The notes beneath the pieces were generated by a model. It was given only the letters and a program-made list of their open reading frames with translations, was not told the DNA's origin and ran no database searches. This document shows positions 1 through 8,919 of a stretch of 64,000 nt of DNA, in pieces. Position 1 is the first letter of the stretch. Each line of letters opens with the position of its first letter. The DNA comes from Clostridia bacterium (lineage in GTDB: Bacteria > Bacillota > Clostridia > Christensenellales > CAG-314): positions 1-64,000 of the forward strand of contig JAQVMT010000001.1 of assembly GCA_028703495.1 (NCBI GenBank). The letters are read 5' to 3'. The position numbers were made by a program, and so were the translations under genes.

Positions 1-2
1 AC

Positions 3-44
3 GCACTTGCTGCAATCCAAGCCGTGGAAAAGATCCCCGCGTAG
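3..44 (+). CDS. possible C-terminal tail of a gene entering from the left
   Basis: Frame 3 reads ALAAIQAVEKIPA followed by a TAG stop at 42-44. The composition would suit the last helix of a protein, but 13 residues are too few to identify a family. The only support is the open frame and a terminator-like hairpin on the same strand at 280-336. Confidence 0.22.
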   Translation, partial: ALAAIQAVEKIPA

Positions 45-116
45 TACAATTTCTTCCAAACAAAAAGCCTGACCAAAACGGAACAGCTTCGGGCAAAATT
101 TATACAAGCGTAATTC

Positions 117-255
117 ACGCAAGTACAGTAGAAAGTAAAAGCGTTCATTACGCAAACAGGAAAATGGTACAAGCGAAATAACGCAAGTACAGTAGAAAGT
201 AAAAGCGTTCATTACGCAAAACAGGAAAATGGCACAAGCGAAATAACGCAAGTAC
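117..255. repeat. 64-bp tandem repeat, two copies plus a partial third
   Basis: A unit starting with ACGCAAGTAC at 117 recurs at 181 and partly at 246 (periods 64 and 65 bp). The copies differ by one inserted A and one T/C change. It has no clear coding potential and lies beyond the leader-distal end of the CRISPR array. Confidence 0.8.
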
Positions 256-279
256 AAACCAAACGCGCACTTCAATTAT

Positions 280-336
280 ATATGCACCTTATGAGTCAGG
301 CACGAAAGTGAACAACGATTTGAGGTGCATATTTTT
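280..336 (+). terminator. terminator-like hairpin
   Basis: ATATGCACCT at 280-289 pairs with AGGTGCATAT at 323-332, with a small inner CAC-GAAA-GTG hairpin (301-310) in the loop. A T-run at 332-336 follows. It would end transcription of a plus-strand gene left of the window, and may also stop the leftward CRISPR transcript. Confidence 0.4.
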
Positions 337-364
337 ATGGAAAGAAGAAAGAGAATCAATATAC

Positions 365-728
365 ATTTACATTCCATTATGGTTGGATTAGATACGTTGT
401 TAGTTTGTCTTATTGTGCAATCTCTGATTGAATTTACATTCCATTATGGTTGGATTAGATACCACTTTAGATGGTTATGTGTTAACATATGATTCTAAAT
501 TTACATTCCATTATGGTTGGATTAGATACCTTCAATCGCTTGTTGTAAACGCAAAGCATTAATAATTTACATTCCATTATGGTTGGATTAGATACAATCT
601 GAAGCCGAAAAGCTCAAACTAAAGGAACTTAATTTACATTCCATTATGGTTGGATTAGATACATACCTCTTTGTAGCTCTCTTTCAAAAATAGCCCAATT
701 TAAATTCCATTATGGTTGGATTAGATAC
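365..728 (-). CRISPR. type I-B CRISPR array, 6 repeats and 5 spacers
   Basis: A 31-bp repeat occurs at 365-395, 432-462, 499-529, 565-595, 632-662 and 698-728, with spacers of 36, 36, 35, 36 and 35 bp. Read on the minus strand it starts GTATCTAATCC and ends GGAATGTAAAT. The ATGTAAAT-like end fits the 8-nt crRNA handle of type I-B repeats, so transcription should run leftward, as for the cas genes. The leader would then lie at about 729-1004. Five repeats are identical. The rightmost (leader-proximal) copy has one change inside the handle (ATTTAAAT for ATGTAAAT). The array is short, which fits the loss of cas1 and cas4. Confidence 0.95.
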
Positions 729-1004
729 TCGTGTTTGGGGCAAAAATGATATCAATTTGAATATAAATTGCTCATTCCCTTAAATTATACCACTCAAACT
801 ATGAGTTGTCTACGAAAAACGCGTACTTTTGAATGTCGATGATACGGCATTTTGACAATACCGACCATCGACAGACTTAAAAACAAAACAACATCAACAT
901 TGATTCGATGCCCAATCGCATAAACCTTTCATACTGGTGTCGGACAGGTTAGACTAGGGTATGCTGTTCGTTTTCATATCTTGCTACATCTCTTGTTCAA
1001 CTGG
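729..1004 (-). promoter_or_regulatory. probable CRISPR leader
   Basis: This AT-rich, non-coding stretch lies between the array and cas2, upstream of the array in the direction inferred from the repeat handle. No single promoter stands out, so the call rests on position and composition. Confidence 0.45.
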
Positions 1005-1280
1005 TCACACAAAATTGCTGGTTTGATCCTTGTATTCGGTGAGGAATTCCTTGTCGAGCCACTTAGGCGAGCGCGATCGGAATATGATACACGAATCATC
1101 GGCACGAAGCCATTGATTTAATTCATGTTTTAGTGCCAAGAGCTGGGCACTGTCCAACTCGCCCTCGAACACCGAATTCTGTATGTGTGAAAGATACCTT
1201 TTTGCTATCTTGAATACGTTTCGCAAAACCCTCGGTCCACCGTCGTCAATGGTTATATCATATAATAAAATCACATACAT
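1005..1280 (-). CDS. cas2: CRISPR-associated endoribonuclease Cas2
   Basis: This gives a 91-aa protein of normal Cas2 length. It opens MYVILLYDI, the beta-strand with the early Asp typical of the family, and continues with RVLRNVFKIAKRYLSHIQNSVFEGEL, here read in parts, matching the first helix and the conserved SVFEG segment. The start at 1280 is chosen over longer forms because GGAGG sits just ahead of it. Cas2 forms the structural core of the Cas1-Cas2 integrase that inserts new spacers. Here it appears intact, but its partner Cas1 is only a remnant at 1873-2028. It should therefore be unable to support spacer uptake unless another cas1 exists elsewhere in the genome. Confidence 0.93.
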   Translation of the reverse strand: MYVILLYDITIDDGGPRVLRNVFKIAKRYLSHIQNSVFEGELDSAQLLALKHELNQWLRADDSCIIFRSRSPKWLDKEFLTEYKDQTSNFV

Positions 1281-1385
1281 ATTTCCTCCAGATGCGATAA
1301 CGACACTTTTGCCGCATTTATCGGAATAAAGTATCGATATGCTTATGCGGCGAGAACCCTCGCCTCTGTCCTGTGCCAATCTCAA

Positions 1386-1872
1386 TCTATATTACACAGC
1401 CAAAAAAATCTTTACGTTTTTGTGCATTTTCACGCTTATGAGTTGTGCTTTTACACCTTAAATACAAAAGTAGAGCGAGTAAGCTTAAATATCCTCTTTA
1501 CCTTTTCTTATACCGTGTTTTTTTGTTAATAAGAATAAGTTAAAACGTATTGAACATCATTGCGATACATTGTGTATCCTTATCCGCACAACTCAAGGTC
1601 TTGACTCTATTGCTGTAAAAACTTAAATATAAAACTTCAATAAGCAAAGTTGTAAAGCCTCGGATTACAATACGAAATATTCGTAGTGGCATTAACGAAA
1701 AACCTAGTGCTTAGATTTGTATAAGGGTTTTGTCATTAGTGCTTTACCTTGTTAAAGATTTACGAAAAACCTAAAGCTTAGACTTGTAACCTCGGTGCCC
1801 ACAGCACTTTGCTCAACTTGCTTATCTTGTCTATAATGCTTCTCGCTATTATTCTTTGCGGCGGTTTACTTG
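1386..1872. other. non-coding stretch where the bulk of cas1 would be expected
   Basis: No plausible gene is seen. The only structure noticed is a 27-bp imperfect direct repeat (ACGAAAAACCTAGTGCTTAG and on) at 1695-1721 and 1762-1788. It separates cas2 from the cas1 remnant and does not contain recognisable Cas1 coding sequence. Confidence 0.6.
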
Positions 1873-2028
1873 TTACCACCAAATCTTTAAGGGCTTGTAG
1901 ACTGTATCTGCTGCGCCTGTAACGAAGGCTCTTGCAAGAAATACGCGCTTTGCATTATCGGTGTAGTGTTCTACCTGTCGAACAAGCAAATCTCCCGAAA
2001 CGCTCCTTTCGCGAGCATAGAAGTTACC
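1873..2028 (-). pseudogene. cas1: cas1 remnant with internal deletion
   Basis: The frame reads GNFYARERSVSGDLLV, then RQVEHYTDNAKRVFLARAFV, matching the part of type I-B Cas1 around residues 60-110 that normally reads GSFYPRE...SGDLLVKQ.EHY.D..KR..LAR.FV.GA. It then jumps directly to VYKPLKIWW and a stop, which matches the extreme C-terminus of Cas1. The central and C-terminal catalytic domain, roughly 200 residues with the metal-binding Glu/His/Asp, is absent. The N-terminal domain is also missing, because the remnant is joined at about 2028 to the truncated cas4. There is no start codon or ribosome binding site of its own. Confidence 0.85.
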
Positions 2029-2251
2029 GCTTTTTAACCTCGCAAACCACTCCGTTGTCGACGAAGTCAATGACGCAGTCTTGATCGACAAAGGTGTGCT
2101 TGGTTTTTCTGCCGTAGCTTTCCTCGTCGAGTAGCTTGCCTATTTTGACAAGTTGGCTGTCGCTTTCAAAAGATATATTGTGGAAGGACAACCAGACCTT
2201 GCGTTTGCATAGGAAAAAATACGAATATAACGTGCCTCCGATATTATTCAT
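2024..2251 (-). pseudogene. cas4: truncated cas4
   Basis: A 75-aa frame starts MNNIGGTLYSYFFLCKRKVW. This contains the first Fe-S cysteine of the Cas4 CKRQ/CKRKVW motif, and it ends VCEVKKR, the RecB-nuclease EVKK motif. Family members run about 160-200 aa; the second half with the C-terminal Cys cluster is gone. The deletion joins the EVKK codons directly to Cas1 codons in another frame, and a TAA follows at once. A clean 45-bp gap separates it from cas3, so it was once the next gene in the operon. It is very unlikely to be functional. Confidence 0.88.
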
Positions 2252-2296
2252 GAAGTCATTTCACCTTCTTTATTTTTGGTCTTCGGATGTTGCGTA

Positions 2297-4594
2297 CTAA
2301 ATGAATTCGCCTGTTTCTCCTACAGCATCCAAACCTGTAACATTGCTGTAATAGTTATTTGAGAAATAACAATCGTATATCGGTTCTTTTTTGCTAAGGC
2401 TTAATCCGCGGGAATACCTGTTAACGGATACGGTGAGCCTGCGCAGAGTCCGTATGTAATCGCTTTTGCATCGTTTTAGGTAGGAAATGTTACGCATAGC
2501 CGCTTGGTCCTTTTGTGGCAATTTGGCGGAGAGCCTTGACAAGGCGTTTATCTTTGAGGTCAATTTGTCGATTTCCTGCGTTATTTGATAGGCTTCCTCG
2601 TGCAAATTAAACGGTATTACGCATATGGTGTCCTCAATGCCTCGCAATCTTCGTCGTGCTTCGCTTGCATCGAAATACGCAGAATCCATTTCCGACATTA
2701 CGCGGTAAGTGTTTTCGAATCTCTTGTAATACTCGGTTTTCTTGATGCCGTCGGTTGCAAATACCTGTTCTATGTATGCCTGTTTGTCTGCCTCGGTAAA
2801 TGGTTTTTCTGTATATTCCGACAGGTATTTCACCGAACGGTCGTATATTTCATTGTCGTAGATTCTGCCACCCGCAGTATTCTTGGTATTATACACGATA
2901 ATGTTGGGAGCTTCCGCCGAGTATGCGCGCCCTCTGAAGCAACGCCCCATGCGTTGAATAAGACTGTCTGCCGTGGACATCTCGGTGTAGAGTATGTCGA
3001 AGTCGATGTCGAGCGACGCCTCCACAAGCTGTGTTGCAATCCAAATGCCGTGTTTTGTCTTATCTTTGGTTAAGGAAGTAATATCTAACTCCTTCTTGGC
3101 GCGGTCGGCTGCTATGAATCGGCTGTGGAGCAAATTCACCTTGTCTGTCGATTCAGCGATTTTTTTGTAGACCTCAACCGCCTTGCTTACGGTATTGCAC
3201 AGCACCAATACTTGCTTGTTTAATGCAGCGGCGGTAATTTCCTCGTAATTAAAATCGCCGTCTTTAAGAGTCACCCTGTGGCGCACGGTTTGAGTGAAAA
3301 AGGGTGCGGGACGGTCGAACGGTATATCCTTGGCACTCAACGCATCGGCAATAAACGGCGGCAATGTAGCCGTCATTATCATAAAAATACCGCCTAGCTT
3401 GTGCAACAGCTCCAAGCCGTACAGCAATTTAGCCACGATGTCGGGACTGTAGGATTGTATTTCGTCGATAACCAGCGCGGAATACGACAAGGTCGCCGCT
3501 ATCAATTCACTTCCTTTGGCGCGGTAGGCAAAGGCAAACAGCTGATCTATCGTGCAAACAGTCAGAGGAAAGGACAACTGCTTGGCGTTCTCGTACTTCT
3601 TCACGGCACTTTCAAAGCTCTGATCCTGCTCTGCTTCCTCGTTAGCCAAAAATTCCAACGCTCCCGAATGCAGTAAAATCGTGCTGTACTCCGGGTAGTA
3701 GTTGTTGTCTTTAATTCTTTTATAAATGGCATTGAGCGAAACCTTGAACGGCAGAGTATAAAAGCCCTTGCGCTTGCCTATCCACAGCAGTGCCGCTTCT
3801 GTTTTACCCATACCGGTGGAAGCCGTAATTACTGTGTTTTTTCCGCTAACGCTTTTTGCGTATGCTTGGCAGGGATTCAAAACGTACCCTTGTCGCTCGA
3901 AGTGCTTTTTAACGTTCTCCTCTGCATCGGAAGCAGGCATTTCGGTCACGCCTTCATACGCACTTGCGGCATAGTCGAGCTTGTTCAAAAGCCCCTTTAC
4001 AATGGCGTAACGTGTCCAAAGTCGTGGAAGATTGTCATTGTTGGAGGTCGCGAGCATATCGTAAATCGTGTTGTTGCGCACCTTGAGCGTTTCGTCGTAT
4101 ACGGCGGCAATCGGCTTTAGATCCTCTTCAGATACACTTCTGATGATTCCGTTCCTTTCGCCGATTCTGTCGGGTTGGATATCTCTGTTGTGGTGGCGGC
4201 AAATCGCCGTGATAAGCACCTTTAGATCGTCTTTGCCGCATGAGCCTTGGGACTTATACCATTCCGAGGGAACGAACGCCGCACTTAGAAAACCGTGAGG
4301 GATATCTCTTATCCCCAATCTTCCGTATATAGGACTTTTATTCAACTCCATCGGTGGCGTTTCGCCCTTTTGTTGATAGATGAAGCTTTGAAAAGCCGTG
4401 TTCATTTTCCCGAGGTCGTGGTAGTATGCGGCTTGGGCAATCAATTCCAGATTGCCCGTGCTTACCCGACTTTCGTTGCACTCCTTGAAATCGTCCAATA
4501 ACTGCAACAGCCGTTCGGTGTGACTTTGTATAGTTTCCTCGCACCCCTCGGGATTTAAGTCGCTTTTTGCTAAAAATTGCTCTTTATTTATCAT
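2297..4594 (-). CDS. cas3: CRISPR-associated helicase/nuclease Cas3
   Basis: The product is a 765-aa Cas3 with an N-terminal HD nuclease domain (HD at about residues 59-60 in YYHDLGK, and a HH pair in CRHHNR) and an SF2 helicase. Helicase motifs seen are STGMGKT (Walker A, about 258-265), VIDEIQ (motif II, about 375-379), MTATLP (motif III) and QRMGRCFRGR (motif VI). It unwinds and degrades target DNA after Cascade binding. The start at 4594 is used because its ATG overlaps the cas5 stop as ATGA; the frame runs open further upstream but that part lies inside cas5. All catalytic motifs look intact, so interference should work. Confidence 0.95.
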   Translation of the reverse strand: MINKEQFLAKSDLNPEGCEETIQSHTERLLQLLDDFKECNESRVSTGNLELIAQAAYYHDLGKMNTAFQSFIYQQKGETPPMELNKSPIYGRLGIRDIPHGFLSAAFVPSEWYKSQGSCGKDDLKVLITAICRHHNRDIQPDRIGERNGIIRSVSEEDLKPIAAVYDETLKVRNNTIYDMLATSNNDNLPRLWTRYAIVKGLLNKLDYAASAYEGVTEMPASDAEENVKKHFERQGYVLNPCQAYAKSVSGKNTVITASTGMGKTEAALLWIGKRKGFYTLPFKVSLNAIYKRIKDNNYYPEYSTILLHSGALEFLANEEAEQDQSFESAVKKYENAKQLSFPLTVCTIDQLFAFAYRAKGSELIAATLSYSALVIDEIQSYSPDIVAKLLYGLELLHKLGGIFMIMTATLPPFIADALSAKDIPFDRPAPFFTQTVRHRVTLKDGDFNYEEITAAALNKQVLVLCNTVSKAVEVYKKIAESTDKVNLLHSRFIAADRAKKELDITSLTKDKTKHGIWIATQLVEASLDIDFDILYTEMSTADSLIQRMGRCFRGRAYSAEAPNIIVYNTKNTAGGRIYDNEIYDRSVKYLSEYTEKPFTEADKQAYIEQVFATDGIKKTEYYKRFENTYRVMSEMDSAYFDASEARRRLRGIEDTICVIPFNLHEEAYQITQEIDKLTSKINALSRLSAKLPQKDQAAMRNISYLKRCKSDYIRTLRRLTVSVNRYSRGLSLSKKEPIYDCYFSNNYYSNVTGLDAVGETGEFI

Positions 4595-5370
4595 GCGGGA
4601 AATACTCCTATCAACTCCCCATCGACGATGTCCATAAGCGGGGCGTAGCTTAATTCGGTATCCGATTTTACACACCTTGCTCTTACCCGTTCGGAAATGC
4701 GCCTATATCCGTCCTTAACCTCGAAAACCTTGTTGAGAACATATTCCGTGGAGGAAGAATTACCCTCCAGAGCCTCATAATAATCTTGCGGAATCAAGGT
4801 GTCATAGCATAATATCGGATTTGTTTCAATATCCTCTTCGCTTGACAATTCCACCTCCTTAACCTCGTCAATTCGCAAAAGATCCTCGTGTCTGCCCAGC
4901 GAAGGGAAGATTTTTGGGTTTTTAAGTCCTTCCAATACCTCTTCGAAGTCCTCTTCCTCGGGGAAAATGTACAAGAGCAGCTCCAAATCTACCAGCAACT
5001 CAACATAGCCCAATCCGCGAGTTATTCCGTCCTTGCCTTCTTTTGTAAGCCCGAGTCGGTAAAAGTCATCGGCTGAACCGCCAATAAGCTCGTTGTCGTT
5101 TTCCTTGCGCGCCGTAAAATACTGATGGCGTGTTGCATCAAAGCTTATACCGAAGTAATACCTCGTATACATATCGCTGATCGAGGTATGATAACGTCCG
5201 GCTATCGAAACGTCCATCGAGTGATATTTTGTGTATCCGCAGGCTGTATGCACCATTCCGATAACGGTGGAATAAGGCGGCAGTTTGTAGCTGTCCTGAA
5301 TTGCAATTGCGGCGGGTTTTCGGAAGTTGGGCAGGTTTTGATACGCCCGAATCCTTATCGCCCTACGCAT
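4591..5370 (-). CDS. cas5: Cascade subunit Cas5 (type I-B)
   Basis: A 259-aa protein starts MRRAIRIRAYQNLPNFRKP. The segments YKLPPYSTVIGMVHTACG and TSISDMYTRYYFG are typical of the Cas5t branch found with Cst1/Cst2-type Cascades. Cas5 caps the 5' handle of the crRNA. The start at 5370 is selected because GGAGGAG lies 6 bases upstream and the ATG overlaps the end of cas7 (TATGCGTAG). Its stop overlaps the cas3 start, showing tight translational coupling across cas7-cas5-cas3. Confidence 0.93.
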   Translation of the reverse strand: MRRAIRIRAYQNLPNFRKPAAIAIQDSYKLPPYSTVIGMVHTACGYTKYHSMDVSIAGRYHTSISDMYTRYYFGISFDATRHQYFTARKENDNELIGGSADDFYRLGLTKEGKDGITRGLGYVELLVDLELLLYIFPEEEDFEEVLEGLKNPKIFPSLGRHEDLLRIDEVKEVELSSEEDIETNPILCYDTLIPQDYYEALEGNSSSTEYVLNKVFEVKDGYRRISERVRARCVKSDTELSYAPLMDIVDGELIGVFPA

Positions 5371-6256
5371 AGTACTCCTCCACATGCTTTTTGAGTATGT
5401 CGAAGAATTCACCCATATTTGTGCTGTGAAGGCTTTCGCTGATTTCTTTGCTATTGTAAAAGCTGCCGTCTATGTAGCCGCATACCGTACCTTCCTTCAG
5501 CTCTCCATACGAATCGATCACGCTTTGGAGCTTGCCGACTTCCAACTTGCCTTTGTCGAGTGTCAATCTGTTTTCGAAGAACGGATTTTTGCGCGTATAT
5601 ACGCCTCCGATAGCAAACACAGGTGCAAAATTCTCCCTTCTGCCCTTGATATCTCGATAAAGAGTGGCTATGGTATCCAACAAGGCGCAAACCCTTTTTG
5701 TCTTTTCCGTGTTCTCGATTTCGATATTTCCGTCTACCCCCACTCTGTCGAGGTCAACGGTAAGGGTATAGGTATAAAAAGACTTGTGAATCTCGCTTTG
5801 AACGATGCTGTTATTGGTGTTTAAACGCTTTGCCAAGCCCATATTGGTCAAAAAGTCCAAATCCGCCGAAAAGCTTTCCAAAGCAATCGCGTTGGAAAGA
5901 CGTGCCACCGCGGGGCGCACTGCCGCTCCTCCTGCTCTGTCTTCGCTCTTGGCTTTGGTCTTCATATATCCGAAAAGATCGATTTCGGGATACTTGTCGA
6001 TTGTCGCCTTGGGAGCAAATTGCACCACGGCTTCGCCGCTTCCGCCCTTGTAAAGCTCGGTTGTATCCCACCCAAGTTGGTTTATTATGTTATACCTTAT
6101 TGCCTGACGAGATATGTAGGAATAAGAGTTGCCGTCCCCTCGCGAAAGCTTTTTCAAAACCGTTATGTTACCGAAGCCCTCTCCGTAATTCGCGCTTTCC
6201 GCCTCAAAAATCAAACTTAACGTTAATCCCGGTTTCTTTGTCATATTATCTGTCAT
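5363..6256 (-). CDS. cas7: Cascade backbone subunit Cas7 (Cst2/DevR type)
   Basis: This 297-aa protein carries the early LSLIFEAESANYGEGFGNI segment and YSYISRQAIRYNII of the Cst2/DevR-type Cas7 family. It polymerises along the crRNA spacer and displays it for target pairing. AAGGAG precedes the ATG at 6256. The gap to cas8 upstream is 102 bp and contains no gene. The reading frame is complete, with length normal for the family. Confidence 0.93.
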   Translation of the reverse strand: MTDNMTKKPGLTLSLIFEAESANYGEGFGNITVLKKLSRGDGNSYSYISRQAIRYNIINQLGWDTTELYKGGSGEAVVQFAPKATIDKYPEIDLFGYMKTKAKSEDRAGGAAVRPAVARLSNAIALESFSADLDFLTNMGLAKRLNTNNSIVQSEIHKSFYTYTLTVDLDRVGVDGNIEIENTEKTKRVCALLDTIATLYRDIKGRRENFAPVFAIGGVYTRKNPFFENRLTLDKGKLEVGKLQSVIDSYGELKEGTVCGYIDGSFYNSKEISESLHSTNMGEFFDILKKHVEEYYA

Positions 6257-6358
6257 TTCAATTCTCCTTTTAATTCTTTTTCGCTTATTTCATAAATATG
6301 GAAGGTGTTTTCTTCCATAATCCGCTTCGAAATTGGAAGCTTCAAATTTTATAGTGCT

Positions 6359-8086
6359 TTATTTGTCTGTCGCGGTACTCTCTTTCTTGTCACCACCGAA
6401 ATTGCTGTTGAGTCCTATTACATACGCGTAGCCGATTTCCTTAAAGGTTTCCATTCCCGCAAATACGTTCATAAGCACCGAGGGTATTTCTCTGCCCATT
6501 CCGCCGTACATACGCGTAACCGTGTCGAGGAACATATCTCTGTTTCCGGTGGAAAGTGCATTGGTAAGCTTATACACATAACCGCGCATCTTGTTGTCGG
6601 CATCCATACCGAAATCCTTACGCAAAAGCTGTCCGTCGTACTTTGCGCGCTGAACCGTCTTTTTTATTTCTTCCATTGTCTTAATCTCCTTTCCGCGCTT
6701 TTGCGGATGTGCTTTATTAGAATCGTCCGTCACGCCTTGACTTGCTTCGACGGCTACGTTGTCTTTGAGAAGTTTCCATGCACCGATTTGTTTAACTGCA
6801 TTTTGAATTACCTGAACCTGTAAAACATTGTCTGTAACGAACGTGCTTGCACCGCCGCGTATAAGAGTATCGATAAGTATCCATTGATTGGTGAAATTAA
6901 GTACATTATCCACGACCTCTGCAAATACGTTGATATAATCTCCGTCGCGCAACTTAACTTTGGAATTAACCATTCTCGCCAAGCTGTCATTTGCGTTTTG
7001 AAAGATACTCAAAAGCGACTTGCCAACCACATTGGACGAGTAAAAACATCGTTTGGAATTAAAAATCAATGAAACAACTTCGATTCCGTCGCTTTGTTGA
7101 CGCGCCATTTCCTGAAGCTCGTAATCAATCATCAAATTGAATACGTTTCCACGCTTAAGTGTGGGATCCTTAGCGTATTTCTCGGCAAGCGTTGTGTTGA
7201 TTCCGACCAAGGATTCAATGCTTCCGTTTCGATTTACAAACAGCCTATCCTTGTAGTACGCGCCCGTATCCACGCAAAAAAATCCAAACGGCATAAATGC
7301 GTACACGAAAGCGCATAAGGGACAAATATACGAGTCGGCTTTTTTATTCCAAAAAGTCGAAGTTTTTTTGGACATATCGTCAATATAGGACTTAATGAAG
7401 GTCATCTCGATCATAGATCCCTTATTCTTTCCGAATTGCTCCCTACACTGCATACATGCGACGGATTTCTTACCGTCTTGATAGTCGGCTTCATTTTGAA
7501 TTTGCGCTTTGACCTTATCGAATAAAAAGTCTTTGATGCAATCCTCAAAGGTTATTCCTTTTTTTATCGAATAGCTTCCCTGACCGTAAGACAAAAAGGC
7601 AAATCCGTTGAAAAAGAATTGGAAATTCTCCCATACGCATTCGGCTATTGTCAAATACATCTCCATCTCAGAGTCGTTTTTGAGCGCGTTTTGTATGTTT
7701 TTCGCGGTAGCCAAGCGATCCTTGGGATAGTGTTCAAACAACTCTTTCAAGTCGCCTTTTTCGTAATTATCACAAACGGTTTGATGTGTTTTTCGATTCA
7801 AGTAGTTTTCGAAGTTTTTCTTCAACTCGTCCTCACCTGACTCGTCTACGTCAATTGCCATAAACCTTGCCATTTTGGACTCTTTGCCGAAACTATCGAT
7901 TATAAAACCGATGTAGTCGGTTGCAAGATCACGTTCGAAAAACTCTTTATTTATAACGATCTCATCGTTTTCGAGCCTATAACCGTCGTACCCGATGTAC
8001 TTTAAAAAACGCACAAGTCCGACAATTCCGGCGTTGAACAGAGCGGTATCGGTGCGAATGCGAATTTTGTCGCCGTCAACTCTCAT
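6359..8086 (-). CDS. cas8b: Cascade large subunit Cas8 (Cst1-type, CXXC-CXXC)
   Basis: The product is 575 aa. Two CxxC pairs, CMQC near residues 211-214 and CPLC near 255-258, form the zinc-ribbon-like pair that gives the Cst1 family its CXXC_CXXC name. The N-terminal segment ALFNAGIVGLVRFLKYIG is also typical. In type I-B systems this subunit recognises the PAM and helps recruit Cas3. The start at 8086 has GGAGGTGTTGC upstream and overlaps the cas6 stop by 11 bp. A T7 run lies in frame inside this gene, showing that longer homopolymers are represented correctly here. Confidence 0.92.
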   Translation of the reverse strand: MRVDGDKIRIRTDTALFNAGIVGLVRFLKYIGYDGYRLENDEIVINKEFFERDLATDYIGFIIDSFGKESKMARFMAIDVDESGEDELKKNFENYLNRKTHQTVCDNYEKGDLKELFEHYPKDRLATAKNIQNALKNDSEMEMYLTIAECVWENFQFFFNGFAFLSYGQGSYSIKKGITFEDCIKDFLFDKVKAQIQNEADYQDGKKSVACMQCREQFGKNKGSMIEMTFIKSYIDDMSKKTSTFWNKKADSYICPLCAFVYAFMPFGFFCVDTGAYYKDRLFVNRNGSIESLVGINTTLAEKYAKDPTLKRGNVFNLMIDYELQEMARQQSDGIEVVSLIFNSKRCFYSSNVVGKSLLSIFQNANDSLARMVNSKVKLRDGDYINVFAEVVDNVLNFTNQWILIDTLIRGGASTFVTDNVLQVQVIQNAVKQIGAWKLLKDNVAVEASQGVTDDSNKAHPQKRGKEIKTMEEIKKTVQRAKYDGQLLRKDFGMDADNKMRGYVYKLTNALSTGNRDMFLDTVTRMYGGMGREIPSVLMNVFAGMETFKEIGYAYVIGLNSNFGGDKKESTATDK

Positions 8087-8807
8087 GCAACACCTCCACT
8101 GCTTCAAACATTCCGAATCCAACCGAACACTTGCTTCCCATACCCGCTTGATACAGCAGATTCAGGTCGATAATATCGCCGGTCAAGATATACTCGCCGA
8201 TATTACTCTGAAACTTCAGTCCGTCGCTTCGAATAACCGTGACAGATGCCTTTTGCAGAGGGCGAAGCGCAATCTCTTTGTGCATGGGATCGTATCCTAT
8301 ATCGCGGCGTAATCTTGTCAGCGACGTATTAATACTCTGCGTAAACTCCTCGTCCTTGAAGGACAAAAATCTGTCCTTATTATCGGCAGTATGTACGCGC
8401 ACCAATAACGGACTCAAAAATTTAATCGCAAGAGTGTTTTGCATGAGGACCTTGCTGCTCATAATCGTGCATTTATTGAGTTTGATCCGCTGTCCCAGTT
8501 TCATTGGGTAGGTCTTACCCCGTGCGTTAACCGCAGAATTGTATAAACGCATGATAAACTCTTGATTTATACCCGATACGGTCACGCTCATGAGTAACGA
8601 CGGCACCGTCGTGTACTCTGCCTGAATACTCGCGCGCGGTAAATACACACTGAAAGTGAAACCTTTCATTTCAGTTCTTGCGTACAACGATGTAAAATAG
8701 TCGGGATATTTCTCGCTCAATATGCTTTTAAAAAAGCTCAATATCCCAAACCTGTAATCGTTATCTAACCGCTCCGTAAGCAATTCGAATTCCAACCTCA
8801 ACTTCAA
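8076..8807 (-). CDS. cas6: CRISPR pre-crRNA endoribonuclease Cas6
   Basis: A 243-aa protein ends with the glycine-rich RNA-binding loop GMGSKCSVGFGMFE, the hallmark of Cas6. It cuts the repeat transcript to leave the 8-nt handle on each crRNA. Translation probably starts at a TTG (8807) placed 9 bases after GGAGGT; no ATG fits as well. It is the first gene of the cas operon, behind the leader with two identical candidate operators (8844-8862, 8901-8919). Confidence 0.9.
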   Translation of the reverse strand: MKLRLEFELLTERLDNDYRFGILSFFKSILSEKYPDYFTSLYARTEMKGFTFSVYLPRASIQAEYTTVPSLLMSVTVSGINQEFIMRLYNSAVNARGKTYPMKLGQRIKLNKCTIMSSKVLMQNTLAIKFLSPLLVRVHTADNKDRFLSFKDEEFTQSINTSLTRLRRDIGYDPMHKEIALRPLQKASVTVIRSDGLKFQSNIGEYILTGDIIDLNLLYQAGMGSKCSVGFGMFEAVEVLHES

Positions 8808-8843
8808 ATTTCTTTACCTCCTGTCATTAATTGTGTTTATGTC

Positions 8844-8919
8844 AAGTCCGATTCGGCTTTTAGTTGGTTGTTTTTGCAGTGCCATGAATTAAGTATTATA
8901 AAGTCCGATTCGGCTTTTA
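8844..8919 (-). promoter_or_regulatory. cas promoter with two identical 19-bp candidate operators
   Basis: AAGTCCGATTCGGCTTTTA occurs exactly at 8844-8862 and 8901-8919, 57 bp apart. The core CCGA-T-TCGG is a near-perfect inverted repeat. On the minus strand a TATAAT box lies at 8900-8895, so the upstream copy would sit between -35 and -10 and the other in the leader of cas6. This placement is typical of repressor sites. The divergence-adjacent WYL regulator gene at 9042-10036 is the obvious candidate binder, by inference. Confidence 0.6.

Noticed and set aside
1695-1872. Frame reading RIIARSIIDKISKL as further Cas1 sequence
   Set aside because: It lies beyond the original Cas1 stop after YKPLKIWW and does not match Cas1; likely chance.
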